Assembly (NCBI GenBank): GCA_900556975.1
Contig: USQZ01000002.1
Location: 1-64,000, forward strand
Origin: an uncultured Clostridium sp.
Lineage (GTDB): Bacteria > Bacillota > Clostridia > TANB77 > CAG-508
DNA: 64,000 nucleotides
Direction: 5' to 3'
Notes under the pieces: model-generated
Told to the model about the DNA's origin: nothing
The model's database searches: none
Seen by the model: only the letters and a program-made list of their open reading frames with translations
Position numbers and translations under genes: made by a program
In this document: piece by piece, positions 25,957 through 34,772 of the stretch
How the letters are laid out: every line of letters starts with the position of its first letter
Position numbering within the stretch: the first letter of the stretch is position 1

Positions 25957-26829
25957 ATGGAAAAAAATAAAGAAAAAGATACAGATAAAATATTAGGAAT
26001 GAATAGAGTAATGTTTTTCATAATAGTAATTTTATTATGCATATTATCTTTAAGTATAGGGATTTATGCTCAAGTATTTTATAGATACTCAGATACAGAT
26101 CCATTTATGCTGGGCATTGGAGTTGGAAGAACTCAAGACGCAGCAGAAATTACAGAATTAAAAAATAATTTTAATAAAATATTTACAAATGATTTATCAG
26201 GTTCAACAACTAAAAACATCAAGAAAAAAGAAGATAATAAAGATGTAGTTTACACGCTACAAACAGCAAATCAAAAAGAAACAAATAAGTATAACATAAG
26301 TGCAACAATCCCAAAGATAAATATTGATGCAGATTATGCTGATAAAATAAATGCGCAAATAAAAGCAAATTACACAGATAAAATAGAAAGCATAATAGAA
26401 GGAAAAAATGAGAACGAAACAGATTACAGTGTCACATATAAAGCTTATCTAAATGGAGATTTATTATCATTAATAATAAAAGAAACAATTAGAGAAGGAA
26501 AAAATACACAAGCTGTAAAAATAAAAACATATAATTATAATTTAAATAATAATACAGAAGTTTCAATATTAGATTTAGTAGATGCTAAAGGCTATACACA
26601 GAAAAATTTACAAAAAGAAATTGATGCAGAGCTAAAAGATCTTGAGGAAAAAGATGAAGAATTAAAAAATCAGTTTTCAGATGTACGTTTAAGAGATTTA
26701 TCTAGTAGTATATATAAACTTGAAAATACAGAGAATTTTATAGTTAATGAAAATGGATTTTTATATATAATTTATGCGTATGGAAATACTGAAAACACGA
26801 ATAAAATGGATATAATAATATTTGAATAG
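25957..26829 (+). CDS. Membrane-anchored DUF3298/RsiV-like protein
   Basis: 290 aa. Short charged N terminus, one membrane segment (about residues 18-42), then an extracytoplasmic region. Pattern: NISATIPKINIDADYADKINAQIKANYTDKIESI, VTYKAYLNGDLLSLIIKETI, KIKTYNYNLNNNTEVSILDLV and FLYIIYAYG, the order of the DUF4163/DUF3298 pair seen in RsiV-type anti-sigma and spore/envelope proteins. No sigma-binding N-terminal domain and no adjacent sigma gene, so an anti-sigma role is not supported. Eleven bases before the YibE/F gene, likely co-transcribed. Confidence 0.6.
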   Translation: MEKNKEKDTDKILGMNRVMFFIIVILLCILSLSIGIYAQVFYRYSDTDPFMLGIGVGRTQDAAEITELKNNFNKIFTNDLSGSTTKNIKKKEDNKDVVYTLQTANQKETNKYNISATIPKINIDADYADKINAQIKANYTDKIESIIEGKNENETDYSVTYKAYLNGDLLSLIIKETIREGKNTQAVKIKTYNYNLNNNTEVSILDLVDAKGYTQKNLQKEIDAELKDLEEKDEELKNQFSDVRLRDLSSSIYKLENTENFIVNENGFLYIIYAYGNTENTNKMDIIIFE

Positions 26830-26840
26830 GGGGCAAAATA

Positions 26841-28088
26841 TTGAAAAAAGCAATAAGTAAAATTCTGCTTGGGATACTAGTAATGATTATGGTATTTAGT
26901 TTCAGTATAGTTAAAGCTGATGAAGAAGAAAAAACAGAAACAGCTGAAACAGAAAAAACAGCAGAAGTGACAGGTACAGAAGAGAAAAAAGAAGAACAAA
27001 CAACTACAGCTGAAGAAAGTGTTAAAGCTAAAGTAATTGAAGCTGGAGATACATACGAAAGAGAAAATGGAAGTGGTGGAACAGAAACTGTCCAAGACGT
27101 AAAAGTAAAAATATTAGAAGGAAAAAATAAAGACGAAAAATTCAGCGCAACATACGTATTAACATATGATTTAGATAATAAAATCGTAGGATATAAATTA
27201 AGAGAAGGAAACACAGTATTTGTAGGTGTTTCAGAAGAAAACGGAAACGTTAAAGTAACAATACAAGATATAGTTAGAGAAAAATATTTAATAGGACTAG
27301 TTGTTTTCTTTTTTGCTAGTATACTTCTTATAGGAAGAAAGAAAGGACTAAAATCAATAATAGGACTAGTAATAACAATTTTAGCGATATTCTTTATATT
27401 AGTTGCAACAATATTTAAAGGATATAATGCAATTTTAGTATCAATAGGTACAAGCTTTTTAATAATAGTATTAACATTTGCAATAATTGGAGGATGGAAC
27501 AAAAAAACACTTTCAGCAGCGCTAGGAACACTAGGCGGAGTAGTACTAGCCGGAGTAATTGCAAGCATTACAGGGTACTTAGCACAATTATCAGGAGCAG
27601 GAAAAGAAGAAGCAATAATGCTAAGTGTAGTTTCAAAAGACGTTGTATTTAACTTTAGAGAATTATTATTTGCAGAAATTATAGTTTCAGCATTAGGAGC
27701 ATGCATGGACGTAGGAATGTCAATATCATCAAGCTTAAGTGAATTAAAAATGAAAAATCCAAGCATGACAGGAAAAGAATTATTCAAAAGCGGAATGAAC
27801 ATAGGCGGAGATATGATAGGAACAATGACAAACACATTAATACTTTCATTTATAGGATCATCATTAGTATTAGTTTTATTATATATGTCATCAAGCATCA
27901 AATTCACAGACGTAATAAACATTGAAGCAATCGCAACAGAAGCCGTATGTGCAATAGCAGGAAGTATAGGAATCGTATACACAGTCCCAATAACAGCAAT
28001 CATATATGCATTCATGAACAGAGACAAAGAAATATACAAAGTAAAATCTGAAAATATAGTAGAAGGCAAACGAAGCTTAAAAATATAA
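26841..28088 (+). CDS. YibE/F-like integral membrane protein
   Basis: 415 aa from TTG 26841 behind AGGGGG. Signal peptide (1-26), a Glu/Thr/Lys-rich spacer, a beta-rich periplasmic-type domain (VKVKILEGKNKDEKFSATY ... GNTVFVGVSEENGNVKVTIQDIVRE), then about eight membrane helices from residue 155 (YLIGLVVFFFASILLIGRKKGLKSI onward in order). This is the YibE/F family layout; a transport role is often proposed for it but no substrate is known. Small-residue-rich helices (GTLGGVVLAGVIAS) fit a channel or carrier. Confidence 0.82.
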   Translation: MKKAISKILLGILVMIMVFSFSIVKADEEEKTETAETEKTAEVTGTEEKKEEQTTTAEESVKAKVIEAGDTYERENGSGGTETVQDVKVKILEGKNKDEKFSATYVLTYDLDNKIVGYKLREGNTVFVGVSEENGNVKVTIQDIVREKYLIGLVVFFFASILLIGRKKGLKSIIGLVITILAIFFILVATIFKGYNAILVSIGTSFLIIVLTFAIIGGWNKKTLSAALGTLGGVVLAGVIASITGYLAQLSGAGKEEAIMLSVVSKDVVFNFRELLFAEIIVSALGACMDVGMSISSSLSELKMKNPSMTGKELFKSGMNIGGDMIGTMTNTLILSFIGSSLVLVLLYMSSSIKFTDVINIEAIATEAVCAIAGSIGIVYTVPITAIIYAFMNRDKEIYKVKSENIVEGKRSLKI

Positions 28089-28092
28089 AAAT

Positions 28093-28122
28093 AAAAAACT
28101 CTTCTTATGAAGAGTTTTTTTG
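28093..28122 (+). terminator. Terminator, first of two identical copies
   Basis: Perfect 12-bp stem, arms 28093-28104 and 28109-28120, loop TTAT, T-run. The 28-base hairpin is identical to the one at 29762-29789. Confidence 0.88.
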
Positions 28123-28128
28123 AGAGAG

Positions 28129-28157
28129 TTGACAATGTGAATGCTTTAGGATATTTT
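28129..28157 (+). promoter_or_regulatory. Promoter of the CYTH-PHP pair
   Basis: TTGACA (28129-28134), 17-base spacer, TATTTT (28152-28157). Confidence 0.55.
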
Positions 28158-28184
28158 GATAGAGATAGATAGGAGGAATATGTG

Positions 28185-28772
28185 ATGAAAAATAATAATG
28201 AAATTACACTAAGAATAAATTGTAATATGGACATATTTAAACAAAGTCTAAAAGATAAAGGATATAGAGAAATAGAGCACTTTATTTTATATGATACTTT
28301 TATGATTCCTGAATTTTTAGAAATTGATAAGCTATCTTCAAGAGAAATTATTTCTAAGGCTATAATTATTAGAAAAGTGGAAGATATAGCTAATAATGAA
28401 ATTAGAAGAGACGTTTCTTATAAAATGAAGAAATTTAATGATAAAGGTGAGATATTGGAACAAAAGAGTACTAGGCTAAAAGTATTAGATTGTAAGGAAG
28501 CTGAAAAATTTATGAAGGCAATAGGATATAAAAAGCTAATGAATATAATAGAAGAGGATTATGGATATAAGAAGAATGAAATGATTATAACAACTAAGGA
28601 CGTGAAAAATGGTGATAAAATGATTGAAATGGAAACACAATTGGATAATGAGAAGTTGAATACTATTGAAAAATTGGTAGAAAAACTTAAGATAGAAGAG
28701 TTGCCTTTGAATTTTGAAGATTGTTTTGTAAAAAAGGCAGAGGTGGAATTAAATAAAATATTAAAGAGATAG
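28185..28772 (+). CDS. CYTH-domain (triphosphate tunnel) protein
   Basis: 195 aa from ATG 28185 (a GTG one codon earlier is also possible; AGGAGGA upstream serves both). Resembles CyaB/ThTPase proteins, which bind triphosphates or phosphates in a beta-barrel tunnel: N-terminal strand NEITLRIN, central IIIRKVEDI and SYKMKKFNDKGEI strands rich in Arg/Lys, KVLDCKEAEKFMKAIGYKK, and MIEMETQL. The signature ExExK is altered to E-x-T-x-R, so catalysis by the usual metal site is doubtful. Fifteen bases before the PHP gene. Confidence 0.6.
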   Translation: MKNNNEITLRINCNMDIFKQSLKDKGYREIEHFILYDTFMIPEFLEIDKLSSREIISKAIIIRKVEDIANNEIRRDVSYKMKKFNDKGEILEQKSTRLKVLDCKEAEKFMKAIGYKKLMNIIEEDYGYKKNEMIITTKDVKNGDKMIEMETQLDNEKLNTIEKLVEKLKIEELPLNFEDCFVKKAEVELNKILKR

Positions 28773-28786
28773 TAAGGGGAATTGGG

Positions 28787-29653
28787 ATGATAGATTTACA
28801 TATGCATTCAATATATTCTGACGGCACAGATAGTGTTATTGAATTACTGGAAAAAGCACAGAGTAAGAAATTAACATATATTTCTATTACAGATCATAAT
28901 ACGTGTGGTGCATATGAGGAAATAAAAGAAATTGATTTGAAAAAATATTATTCTGGCAAAATAATACCTGGAATAGAACTAAATACAATTGTTTTAGGAA
29001 TTCCAATAGAAGTTTTAGGGTACAATATAGATACTGAACTTATGCAAGAAAGTTTAAAGGGAATATATCTTGCCCCAGAAGAGAGAAATTATTTAGAAGT
29101 GAAGAGACTATTTAAAAAGTGTGTGCAAGTTGGAATTGATTTAAACGAAGATTTTTTAATTAAGTATTCACCAGAAAAATATGTTTCTGAGTATTTACAT
29201 GAGTTTTTAACAAAGAGTGAAAAAAATCGAAAACTAATAGACGACGAGGCATGGAAGGATAGTTTGGTATTATACAGAAGATATATGTCGGATCCGGATA
29301 GTATTTTTTTTGTAGACATGAATGATGTGTTGCCAACTTTTGAAAAGGTAATGGATTTGGTGAAGATGTCTGGCGGAAAGTTGTTTTTACCTCATATATT
29401 TGAATATAAGCATAATGCTAAGAAAATATTAGAGTATATATTAGAAGAGTACCAAATAGATGGAATAGAATGCTATTATTCGTCTTTTACAAAGTATCAA
29501 ACTCAGGAATTAATGAATTTATGTAAGAAAAGAAATTTCTTTGTTTCAGGAGGAAGTGATTATCATGGGTTAAATTCTCCTGGAATAGAAATGGGAACAG
29601 GAAAAGGAAATTTATGCATCAATGAGTCAATACTTTTAGAATGGAAAGAGTAA
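28787..29653 (+). CDS. PHP-domain metal-dependent phosphoesterase
   Basis: 288 aa. Polymerase-and-histidinol-phosphatase fold with the metal ligands in order: DLHMHSIYSDGT (HxH at residues 5-7), ITDHN (about 36-38), GIELN (about 65), LPHIFEYKH (about 203) and SGGSDYHG (about 260). Members of this stand-alone group (TrpH/YciV-like) hydrolyse nucleoside 3',5'-bisphosphates or short RNA 5' ends; the exact substrate is unknown. An insertion of about 80 residues in the middle lengthens it. Pairs with the CYTH protein between two identical terminators. Confidence 0.85.
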   Translation: MIDLHMHSIYSDGTDSVIELLEKAQSKKLTYISITDHNTCGAYEEIKEIDLKKYYSGKIIPGIELNTIVLGIPIEVLGYNIDTELMQESLKGIYLAPEERNYLEVKRLFKKCVQVGIDLNEDFLIKYSPEKYVSEYLHEFLTKSEKNRKLIDDEAWKDSLVLYRRYMSDPDSIFFVDMNDVLPTFEKVMDLVKMSGGKLFLPHIFEYKHNAKKILEYILEEYQIDGIECYYSSFTKYQTQELMNLCKKRNFFVSGGSDYHGLNSPGIEMGTGKGNLCINESILLEWKE

Positions 29654-29761
29654 TTATAAATTAATAATTTTTTGAAAGTCTGATTTTAATCTAGGTGGTT
29701 AATTAATAAAAAAATAAAAGGTAGAAAACATTTTTAATATGCCTTATGAATTAAAGTAAAT

Positions 29762-29791
29762 AAAAAACTCTTCTTATGAAGAGTTTTTTAT
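29762..29791 (+). terminator. Terminator, second identical copy
   Basis: Same hairpin as at 28093-28120 (arms 29762-29773 and 29778-29789). It ends the CYTH-PHP unit, and with symmetric A/T tracts could also stop htrA transcripts from the other strand. Confidence 0.85.
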
Positions 29792-29811
29792 TTTGCAATT
29801 TTTCAATAAAA

Positions 29812-31080
29812 TTAAGGCTGTTCAGTAAGCGTAACCTTTACATCAACCTCATCGCCACCTCTTGAAACAGTCAATGTAACTTCGTCACCAATCTTACAAT
29901 CATTTTTCTTTTTATTTAACTGAGACATAGTCTCAATTTTTTCACCATTAAATTTAACAATAACATCTCCAGGTTTTAAATCAGAAGATTTAGCAGGACC
30001 ATCAGATTGAATACTTCTAACATAAACACCAACAGGAATATTATAGTATTCAGATAAAGTCTCACTTACATCAGTACCACTAATTCCAATATAAGGTCTC
30101 TTAACCTTTCCAGTAGAAATTAATTGCTCAGAAATATCTAAAGTAGAATTAATAGGAATAGCAAATCCCATACCCTCAATTCCAGTACCAGACATTTTTA
30201 AAGTATTAATACCAATCAATTTTCCGTCAGCATTAACTAAAGCACCACCACTGTTACCAGCATTAATTGCAGCATCAGTTTGAATCAAAGTATACATAGT
30301 TCCATTATCATCTTCAATTTCTCTATTAACACCACTTATAATACCAGAAGTAACCGTATTTCTCATATCAAGTGGATTACCAATAGCCATTGCAAATTCA
30401 CCAACTTGAACTGAATCAGAATCACCGATTTCAGCAGGAGTTAAATCATCTCTATCAATTTTTAATATAGCTAAATCAGTAACACTATCAGAACCAATTA
30501 TTTCAGCCTCAACAGGATTATCTTCTTCATATAAATATACTAAAACTTTATTTGCATCAGATACAGTATAGTATTGTGATGATGTACTTGAAGAAGTATC
30601 AATTATGTGATTATTTGTTAAGATATAACCATCTTTTGAAATAATTACACCAGATCCAGTTGCTTTAGATGTTGATGATTGAGTCGCAGCTGAAAAAGTA
30701 GGATAGTTTGCTGAAACTGAAAAGTCAACTTCAATACCAACAACAGAAGGTAAAACCTTGTTAGCAACTGAAATAGCTGTGCTTGAGTAATCCTCAATAC
30801 TAACGCCTTTGCTTACAGATCCTTCAGAAGTAAATATTTTTGAAACTTCCTTTTTGGAATCATCAGAATCAGAAGAAACAAAAATATTTCTTACAGCAGG
30901 AACATAAAAACAAAGTCCTAATACTAAAGAAGCACCAACAATTCCAGAAATGAAAGACGTTACAAGTACTTTAAATGTTGAATTTTTTGTTTTGTTTGCT
31001 TTGCTATTAGAAGTTTCTGTATTTTTATTAGAAGAAACTTTAACAAAGCCATGTTCAGATTTTTCTTTGTTATTATCCAT
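29812..31080 (-). CDS. HtrA/DegP-like membrane-anchored serine protease
   Basis: 422 aa from ATG 31080, preceded by AAGGAGG; the open frame to 31164 has no ribosome site. Cytoplasmic Ser/Asn/Lys-rich tail, one membrane segment (about residues 40-62), trypsin-like domain with His in ILTNNHII, Asp in SVTDLAILKI and Ser in INAGNSGGALV, then one PDZ domain (about 320-420, with RPYIGISG and SDLKPGDVIVKFNGEKI). Quality control of exported proteins at the membrane surface. Monocistronic, reading against its neighbours. Confidence 0.93.
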   Translation of the reverse strand: MDNNKEKSEHGFVKVSSNKNTETSNSKANKTKNSTFKVLVTSFISGIVGASLVLGLCFYVPAVRNIFVSSDSDDSKKEVSKIFTSEGSVSKGVSIEDYSSTAISVANKVLPSVVGIEVDFSVSANYPTFSAATQSSTSKATGSGVIISKDGYILTNNHIIDTSSSTSSQYYTVSDANKVLVYLYEEDNPVEAEIIGSDSVTDLAILKIDRDDLTPAEIGDSDSVQVGEFAMAIGNPLDMRNTVTSGIISGVNREIEDDNGTMYTLIQTDAAINAGNSGGALVNADGKLIGINTLKMSGTGIEGMGFAIPINSTLDISEQLISTGKVKRPYIGISGTDVSETLSEYYNIPVGVYVRSIQSDGPAKSSDLKPGDVIVKFNGEKIETMSQLNKKKNDCKIGDEVTLTVSRGGDEVDVKVTLTEQP

Positions 31081-31221
31081 AATAACCTCCTTGAATATAT
31101 ATAATTTAATTTTATTATAAGCTATAATATAACAGAAAAAAATTTTTGTTATTGAAAAATACAAAATCTATATATATAATAAAAATATAAAATTAAAAAA
31201 AACTTAAATTTTGGAGGAATT

Positions 31222-31785
31222 ATGTTAAAAAAACAATCCGGAGTAACATTAACTGTTTTAATAATAACAGTAGTTGTATTACTAATATTAGCATCAGTAA
31301 TAATGTCAATAAATATGAGATTAAATAAAACAGTAGATTTAAAAGAAATACAAGCAAACATGGAAACAATAAAAATAGTAGCAAGTGAATATAGGACAAA
31401 ATATTTAGATGATGAAACTGAAGATATTTCAGGAAATATTAAAATATCAAATAACTTTGTCGGAGAACACTGTACATCATCAAATTCAAGTGGCGAAATA
31501 ATTTCTGCATTATTAGAGTACAAAGGAAAGATAGGAAAATTATCAAACTACTGGTTCCAACTTGACTCATCTAATATAGATGCGCTAGGAACAGACATAA
31601 AATTAAAAGATGACGAACTATATTTTATAAACTATGAAACTCTAGATATTGCTTATTGCAAGAAAACAACAGAAACAGGTGTAGATGGGAAGAAATGCTA
31701 TCAAGGAGTAAAAACTAAAAAAGGTGAGTACAACTATTTTTATTCAGATATAAAAAATTTAAAAACAGATGAAGTGAGTAATTAA
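31222..31785 (+). CDS. Prepilin-like membrane protein
   Basis: 187 aa. Short basic leader, then SGVTLTVLIITVVVLLILASVI, a hydrophobic helix like that of type IV pilins and type II pseudopilins with a possible prepilin cleavage at G|V. The Glu normally five residues after the cut is a Thr or Val here. The rest is a soluble domain containing two Cys pairs' worth of cysteines (EHCTSS, IAYCKKT, KKCYQG). No pilus assembly genes are nearby. Ends one base before rnhB and is probably translated from the same mRNA. Confidence 0.55.
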   Translation: MLKKQSGVTLTVLIITVVVLLILASVIMSINMRLNKTVDLKEIQANMETIKIVASEYRTKYLDDETEDISGNIKISNNFVGEHCTSSNSSGEIISALLEYKGKIGKLSNYWFQLDSSNIDALGTDIKLKDDELYFINYETLDIAYCKKTTETGVDGKKCYQGVKTKKGEYNYFYSDIKNLKTDEVSN

Positions 31786-31786
31786 G

Positions 31787-32416
31787 ATGAAAGAAAAAGA
31801 AGAAGAAAGATTAAAAGAATTAAAAAAAGATGAAGAAAAACTACATTTAGATGGAGTTGAATTAATTGCAGGAATTGATGAAGCAGGAAGAGGACCATTA
31901 GCAGGACCTGTAGTAGTTGGAATTGCAATAATGCCAAAAGATTCTATGATTGAAGGAGTTAATGATTCAAAAAAAGTTTCTGAGAAAAAAAGAGAAAAAT
32001 TATATGATCAAATAACTCAAGAAGCAATCGCATGGAACGTTGGAATGGCAGACCAAAATGAGATTGACGAAATAAATATTTTAAACGCTACAAAATTAGC
32101 ATTAACTAGAGCAATTGAAGGCCTAAAAGTAAAGCCAGACTTAATTTTAGTTGATGCACTTACAAACATTGATACAAAAGGAATACCTTATAAATCAATA
32201 ATCAAAGGCGATGCAAAAGAATATTCTATAGCAGCTGCGTCAATACTAGCTAAAGTTACAAGGGACAGAATGATGAGAGAATATGATGAAATATATCCTC
32301 AATATGGATTTAGCGGACACAAAGGATATGGAACAGCTAAACACATAGCAGCTATAAAAGAATATGGACCATGCATATTACATAGAAAAACCTTCATAAA
32401 AAACTTTATAAAATAA
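31787..32416 (+). CDS. rnhB: Ribonuclease HII
   Basis: Removes RNA from RNA-DNA hybrids and single ribonucleotides. 209 aa. Active-site motif GIDEAGRGPLAGPVVVG with the two acidic residues, the third in LILVDALTN and the fourth in ILAKVTRDRMM; FSGHKGYGTAKHIAAI and HRKTFI complete the family signature. A 25-residue charged N-terminal extension precedes the core. Starts one base after the prepilin-like gene and 14 bases before pdp. Confidence 0.96.
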   Translation: MKEKEEERLKELKKDEEKLHLDGVELIAGIDEAGRGPLAGPVVVGIAIMPKDSMIEGVNDSKKVSEKKREKLYDQITQEAIAWNVGMADQNEIDEINILNATKLALTRAIEGLKVKPDLILVDALTNIDTKGIPYKSIIKGDAKEYSIAAASILAKVTRDRMMREYDEIYPQYGFSGHKGYGTAKHIAAIKEYGPCILHRKTFIKNFIK

Positions 32417-32430
32417 AGGAGAACATACAA

Positions 32431-33735
32431 ATGAATATTTTAAGCATAATAGCTAAAAAAAGAGACAAGAAAGTTTTGAGTAAAGAAGAAATCGAACTTT
32501 TCGTTAAAGACTACACAAGAGGAGCAATAACAGATTACCAAGCAGCAGCCCTAATAATGGCTATTTATATAAATGGAATGAATAATGAAGAAATAACAAA
32601 CTTAACATTAGCAATGGCACATTCAGGAGATACATTAGATTTAACAGACATTTCACCAAACATAGTAGATAAGCACTCTACAGGCGGTGTGGGTGATAAA
32701 ATAACATTAATTCTAATGCCAATAATAGCATCACTTGGAATACCTGTTGCAAAGATGTCAGGAAGAGGACTAGGATTTACAGGAGGAACAATTGATAAAT
32801 TAGAATCAATACCTGGATATAATGTTAATTTAAGTATAGATGAATTTAAAGAAAATGTTAAAGACATAGGAATAAGCTTGATTGCAGCAAGTTTAAATTT
32901 AGCACCAGCAGATAAAAAAATATATGCCTTAAGAGATACAATTGCATGTACAGCAAATATTCCATTAATTGCATCAAGCGTAATGAGTAAAAAGATAGCA
33001 GCAGGAGCAAATAAAATATTAATAGATATAACATGTGGAGCAGGTGCTTTTATGAAAAATCCAAAAGAAGCTAAAGAACTTGCAAGCATGATGATAAAAA
33101 TAGGAAAACTTGCAGGAAGAGAAGTTAGATGTGTTATTACAAATATGAATGAACCAATAGGACATGCAATAGGAAATTCGTTGGAAGTAATAGAAGCAGT
33201 AAGAGCATTAAAAGGTGATATGCCAGAAGACATTCAAGAAATAATAAGAACTCTTGGAACACAAATGATCCTAATGGCAGGAATAACACAGGATTCACTA
33301 GAAGCAGAAAAAATGATTGTAGATGCTGTAAATTCAGGAAGAGCATTTGAAAAATTTAAAGAACTAGTTCAAAAGCAAGGTGGAGACATAAGCTATATTG
33401 AAAATACTGATAAATTCCCAAGAGCTAAACACATTATTCCAGTATTTGCAGAAGAAAGAGGAGCGTTAAAATCAATTGATACAGAAATGATAGGTAATAT
33501 ATCAGTATACTTAGGTGCAGGTAGAATGAGAAAAGAAGATGAAATCGACCATGCAGCAGGTATAATGATGAACCAAAGAATAGGAAATGTTGTAGAAGTT
33601 GGGCAAGTTTTAGCATATCTTCATACTAATGATGAAACTAAAATTGATGGAGCCTTGAGAAATATTAAAAATGCATTTGAATTAGATCCAAAAAGAGTTG
33701 CAAAACAAAAAGCTATAATAGGAATAATAAAATAA
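32431..33735 (+). CDS. pdp: Pyrimidine-nucleoside phosphorylase
   Basis: Cleaves uridine, deoxyuridine and thymidine with phosphate for salvage. 434 aa, the length of Bacillus Pdp. Seen: DKHSTGGVGDK (phosphate-binding, about 84-94), KMSGRGLGFTGGTIDKLESI, KKIAAGANKILID and the C-terminal GAGRMRKEDEIDHAAGI and VGQVLAYLH. Motifs alone do not separate Pdp from thymidine phosphorylase DeoA; Pdp is favoured by the phylum. Start ATG 32461-region alternatives were not needed: ATG 32431 follows AAAGGAG. Confidence 0.9.
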   Translation: MNILSIIAKKRDKKVLSKEEIELFVKDYTRGAITDYQAAALIMAIYINGMNNEEITNLTLAMAHSGDTLDLTDISPNIVDKHSTGGVGDKITLILMPIIASLGIPVAKMSGRGLGFTGGTIDKLESIPGYNVNLSIDEFKENVKDIGISLIAASLNLAPADKKIYALRDTIACTANIPLIASSVMSKKIAAGANKILIDITCGAGAFMKNPKEAKELASMMIKIGKLAGREVRCVITNMNEPIGHAIGNSLEVIEAVRALKGDMPEDIQEIIRTLGTQMILMAGITQDSLEAEKMIVDAVNSGRAFEKFKELVQKQGGDISYIENTDKFPRAKHIIPVFAEERGALKSIDTEMIGNISVYLGAGRMRKEDEIDHAAGIMMNQRIGNVVEVGQVLAYLHTNDETKIDGALRNIKNAFELDPKRVAKQKAIIGIIK

Positions 33736-33743
33736 AAAACAAG

Positions 33744-33780
33744 AAGGCAATATTCGAAAAAAATATTGCCTTTAATTTTA
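33744..33780 (+). terminator. Terminator after pdp
   Basis: Perfect 11-bp inverted repeat aaggcaatatt (33744-33754) and aatattgcctt (33762-33772) with a T-rich tail, just before the ribosome site of the ABC ATPase gene. Confidence 0.8.
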
Positions 33781-33791
33781 AAGGAGACATT

Positions 33792-34514
33792 ATGATAGAA
33801 ATTAAAAATGTAAGTACATCCTATACCAAGGGGAAAAAAATAATAGATAATATGAATTTAAAAATTGAAGATGGAACTATTTTTGGATTCATAGGTCCAA
33901 ATGGAGCAGGAAAAACTACTACTTTAGAAATGGTAACAGGTGTACTTCAAATTGATGAAGGTGATATATTAATAGATGGAAAAAGCATAATAAAAGAGCC
34001 AATTGAAGCCAAAAAGTTATTTGGTTTTGTACCTGATTCACCAGAAGTTTTTGAAAAATTAACAGGTTTAGAATATTTGAATTTTATTGGTGATGTGTAT
34101 GAAGTAAGTTCGGAGAAAAGATTAGAAATTGTAGAAAAACTTGCTAAAGAATTTAAAATTTATGATCATCTACAAGATAGAATCCAAAGTTACTCACATG
34201 GAATGAAACAAAAATTATTAATAATTAGTGTTCTTTTATATAATCCTAAAAACTGGATTTTAGATGAACCAATGACAGGGCTGGATCCAGAAGCTTCATA
34301 TACACTAAAAAATCTTATGAGAGAGCATAGTAAAAAAGGAAACACTGTATTCTTTTCTACTCATGTTTTGGAAGTTGCGGAAAAACTTTGTGATAAGATT
34401 GCAATTATTAATAAAGGAAGGATTATATTTGTTGGAACTGTTGAAGAATTAAAAGAAAAAATGAAGAAGGATTCAACACTAGAGGAATCATTCTTAGAAA
34501 TAATTGAAGAATAA
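33792..34514 (+). CDS. ABC transporter ATP-binding protein
   Basis: 240 aa single nucleotide-binding domain. Walker A GPNGAGKTT (about 36-44), signature loop YSHGMKQKL, Walker B WILDEPMTGLD and switch His in STHVLE. The type is that of ABC-2 exporters (drug, lantibiotic or lipid export). Its membrane partner is most likely the 12-helix protein at 34773; a 176-base palindromic element lies between them. AAGGAG precedes ATG 33792. Confidence 0.9.
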   Translation: MIEIKNVSTSYTKGKKIIDNMNLKIEDGTIFGFIGPNGAGKTTTLEMVTGVLQIDEGDILIDGKSIIKEPIEAKKLFGFVPDSPEVFEKLTGLEYLNFIGDVYEVSSEKRLEIVEKLAKEFKIYDHLQDRIQSYSHGMKQKLLIISVLLYNPKNWILDEPMTGLDPEASYTLKNLMREHSKKGNTVFFSTHVLEVAEKLCDKIAIINKGRIIFVGTVEELKEKMKKDSTLEESFLEIIEE

Positions 34515-34519
34515 TATAT

Positions 34520-34695
34520 ATAACTAATATCAATTTAAGAAAAAAGCGCATTGCAGAGTAATTTGTGCTAGAAATTCTTGTGAATTTTTTTGGAAATAGT
34601 TCGCGCTTGTCGTGAAAGGGTGCCGAAAAAATTTACTAGAAGTTCTGTGCAAATTAGCTCAAACGAGCATTTTTCCTTAAATTGATATTAGTTAT
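34520..34695. repeat. Palindromic element A between ABC ATPase and permease
   Basis: Outer arms of 20 bp, perfectly complementary (34520-34539 and 34676-34695), enclose 136 bases that themselves form an imperfect long hairpin: agtaatttg...agaa near 34557 pairs with ttct...caaattagct near 34641. Its core is unlike that of elements B-D, but the overall build (flush perfect arms around a structured, GC-richer core) is the same. It could be an RNA attenuating structure, a terminator or a mobile palindrome. Confidence 0.65.
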
Positions 34696-34772
34696 GAAAT
34701 GCCATTTTTATTTTAAAAATTATATGTACAATGGCAATTTAAACAAATATTAATTCACGAAGGATGAGAAAT

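Noticed and set aside
26744..28234. A 496-codon open frame on the minus strand opposite the YibE/F gene
   Set aside because: It mirrors the YibE/F gene, has Ser/Thr/Ile-biased shadow composition, no ribosome site and no recognisable motif.
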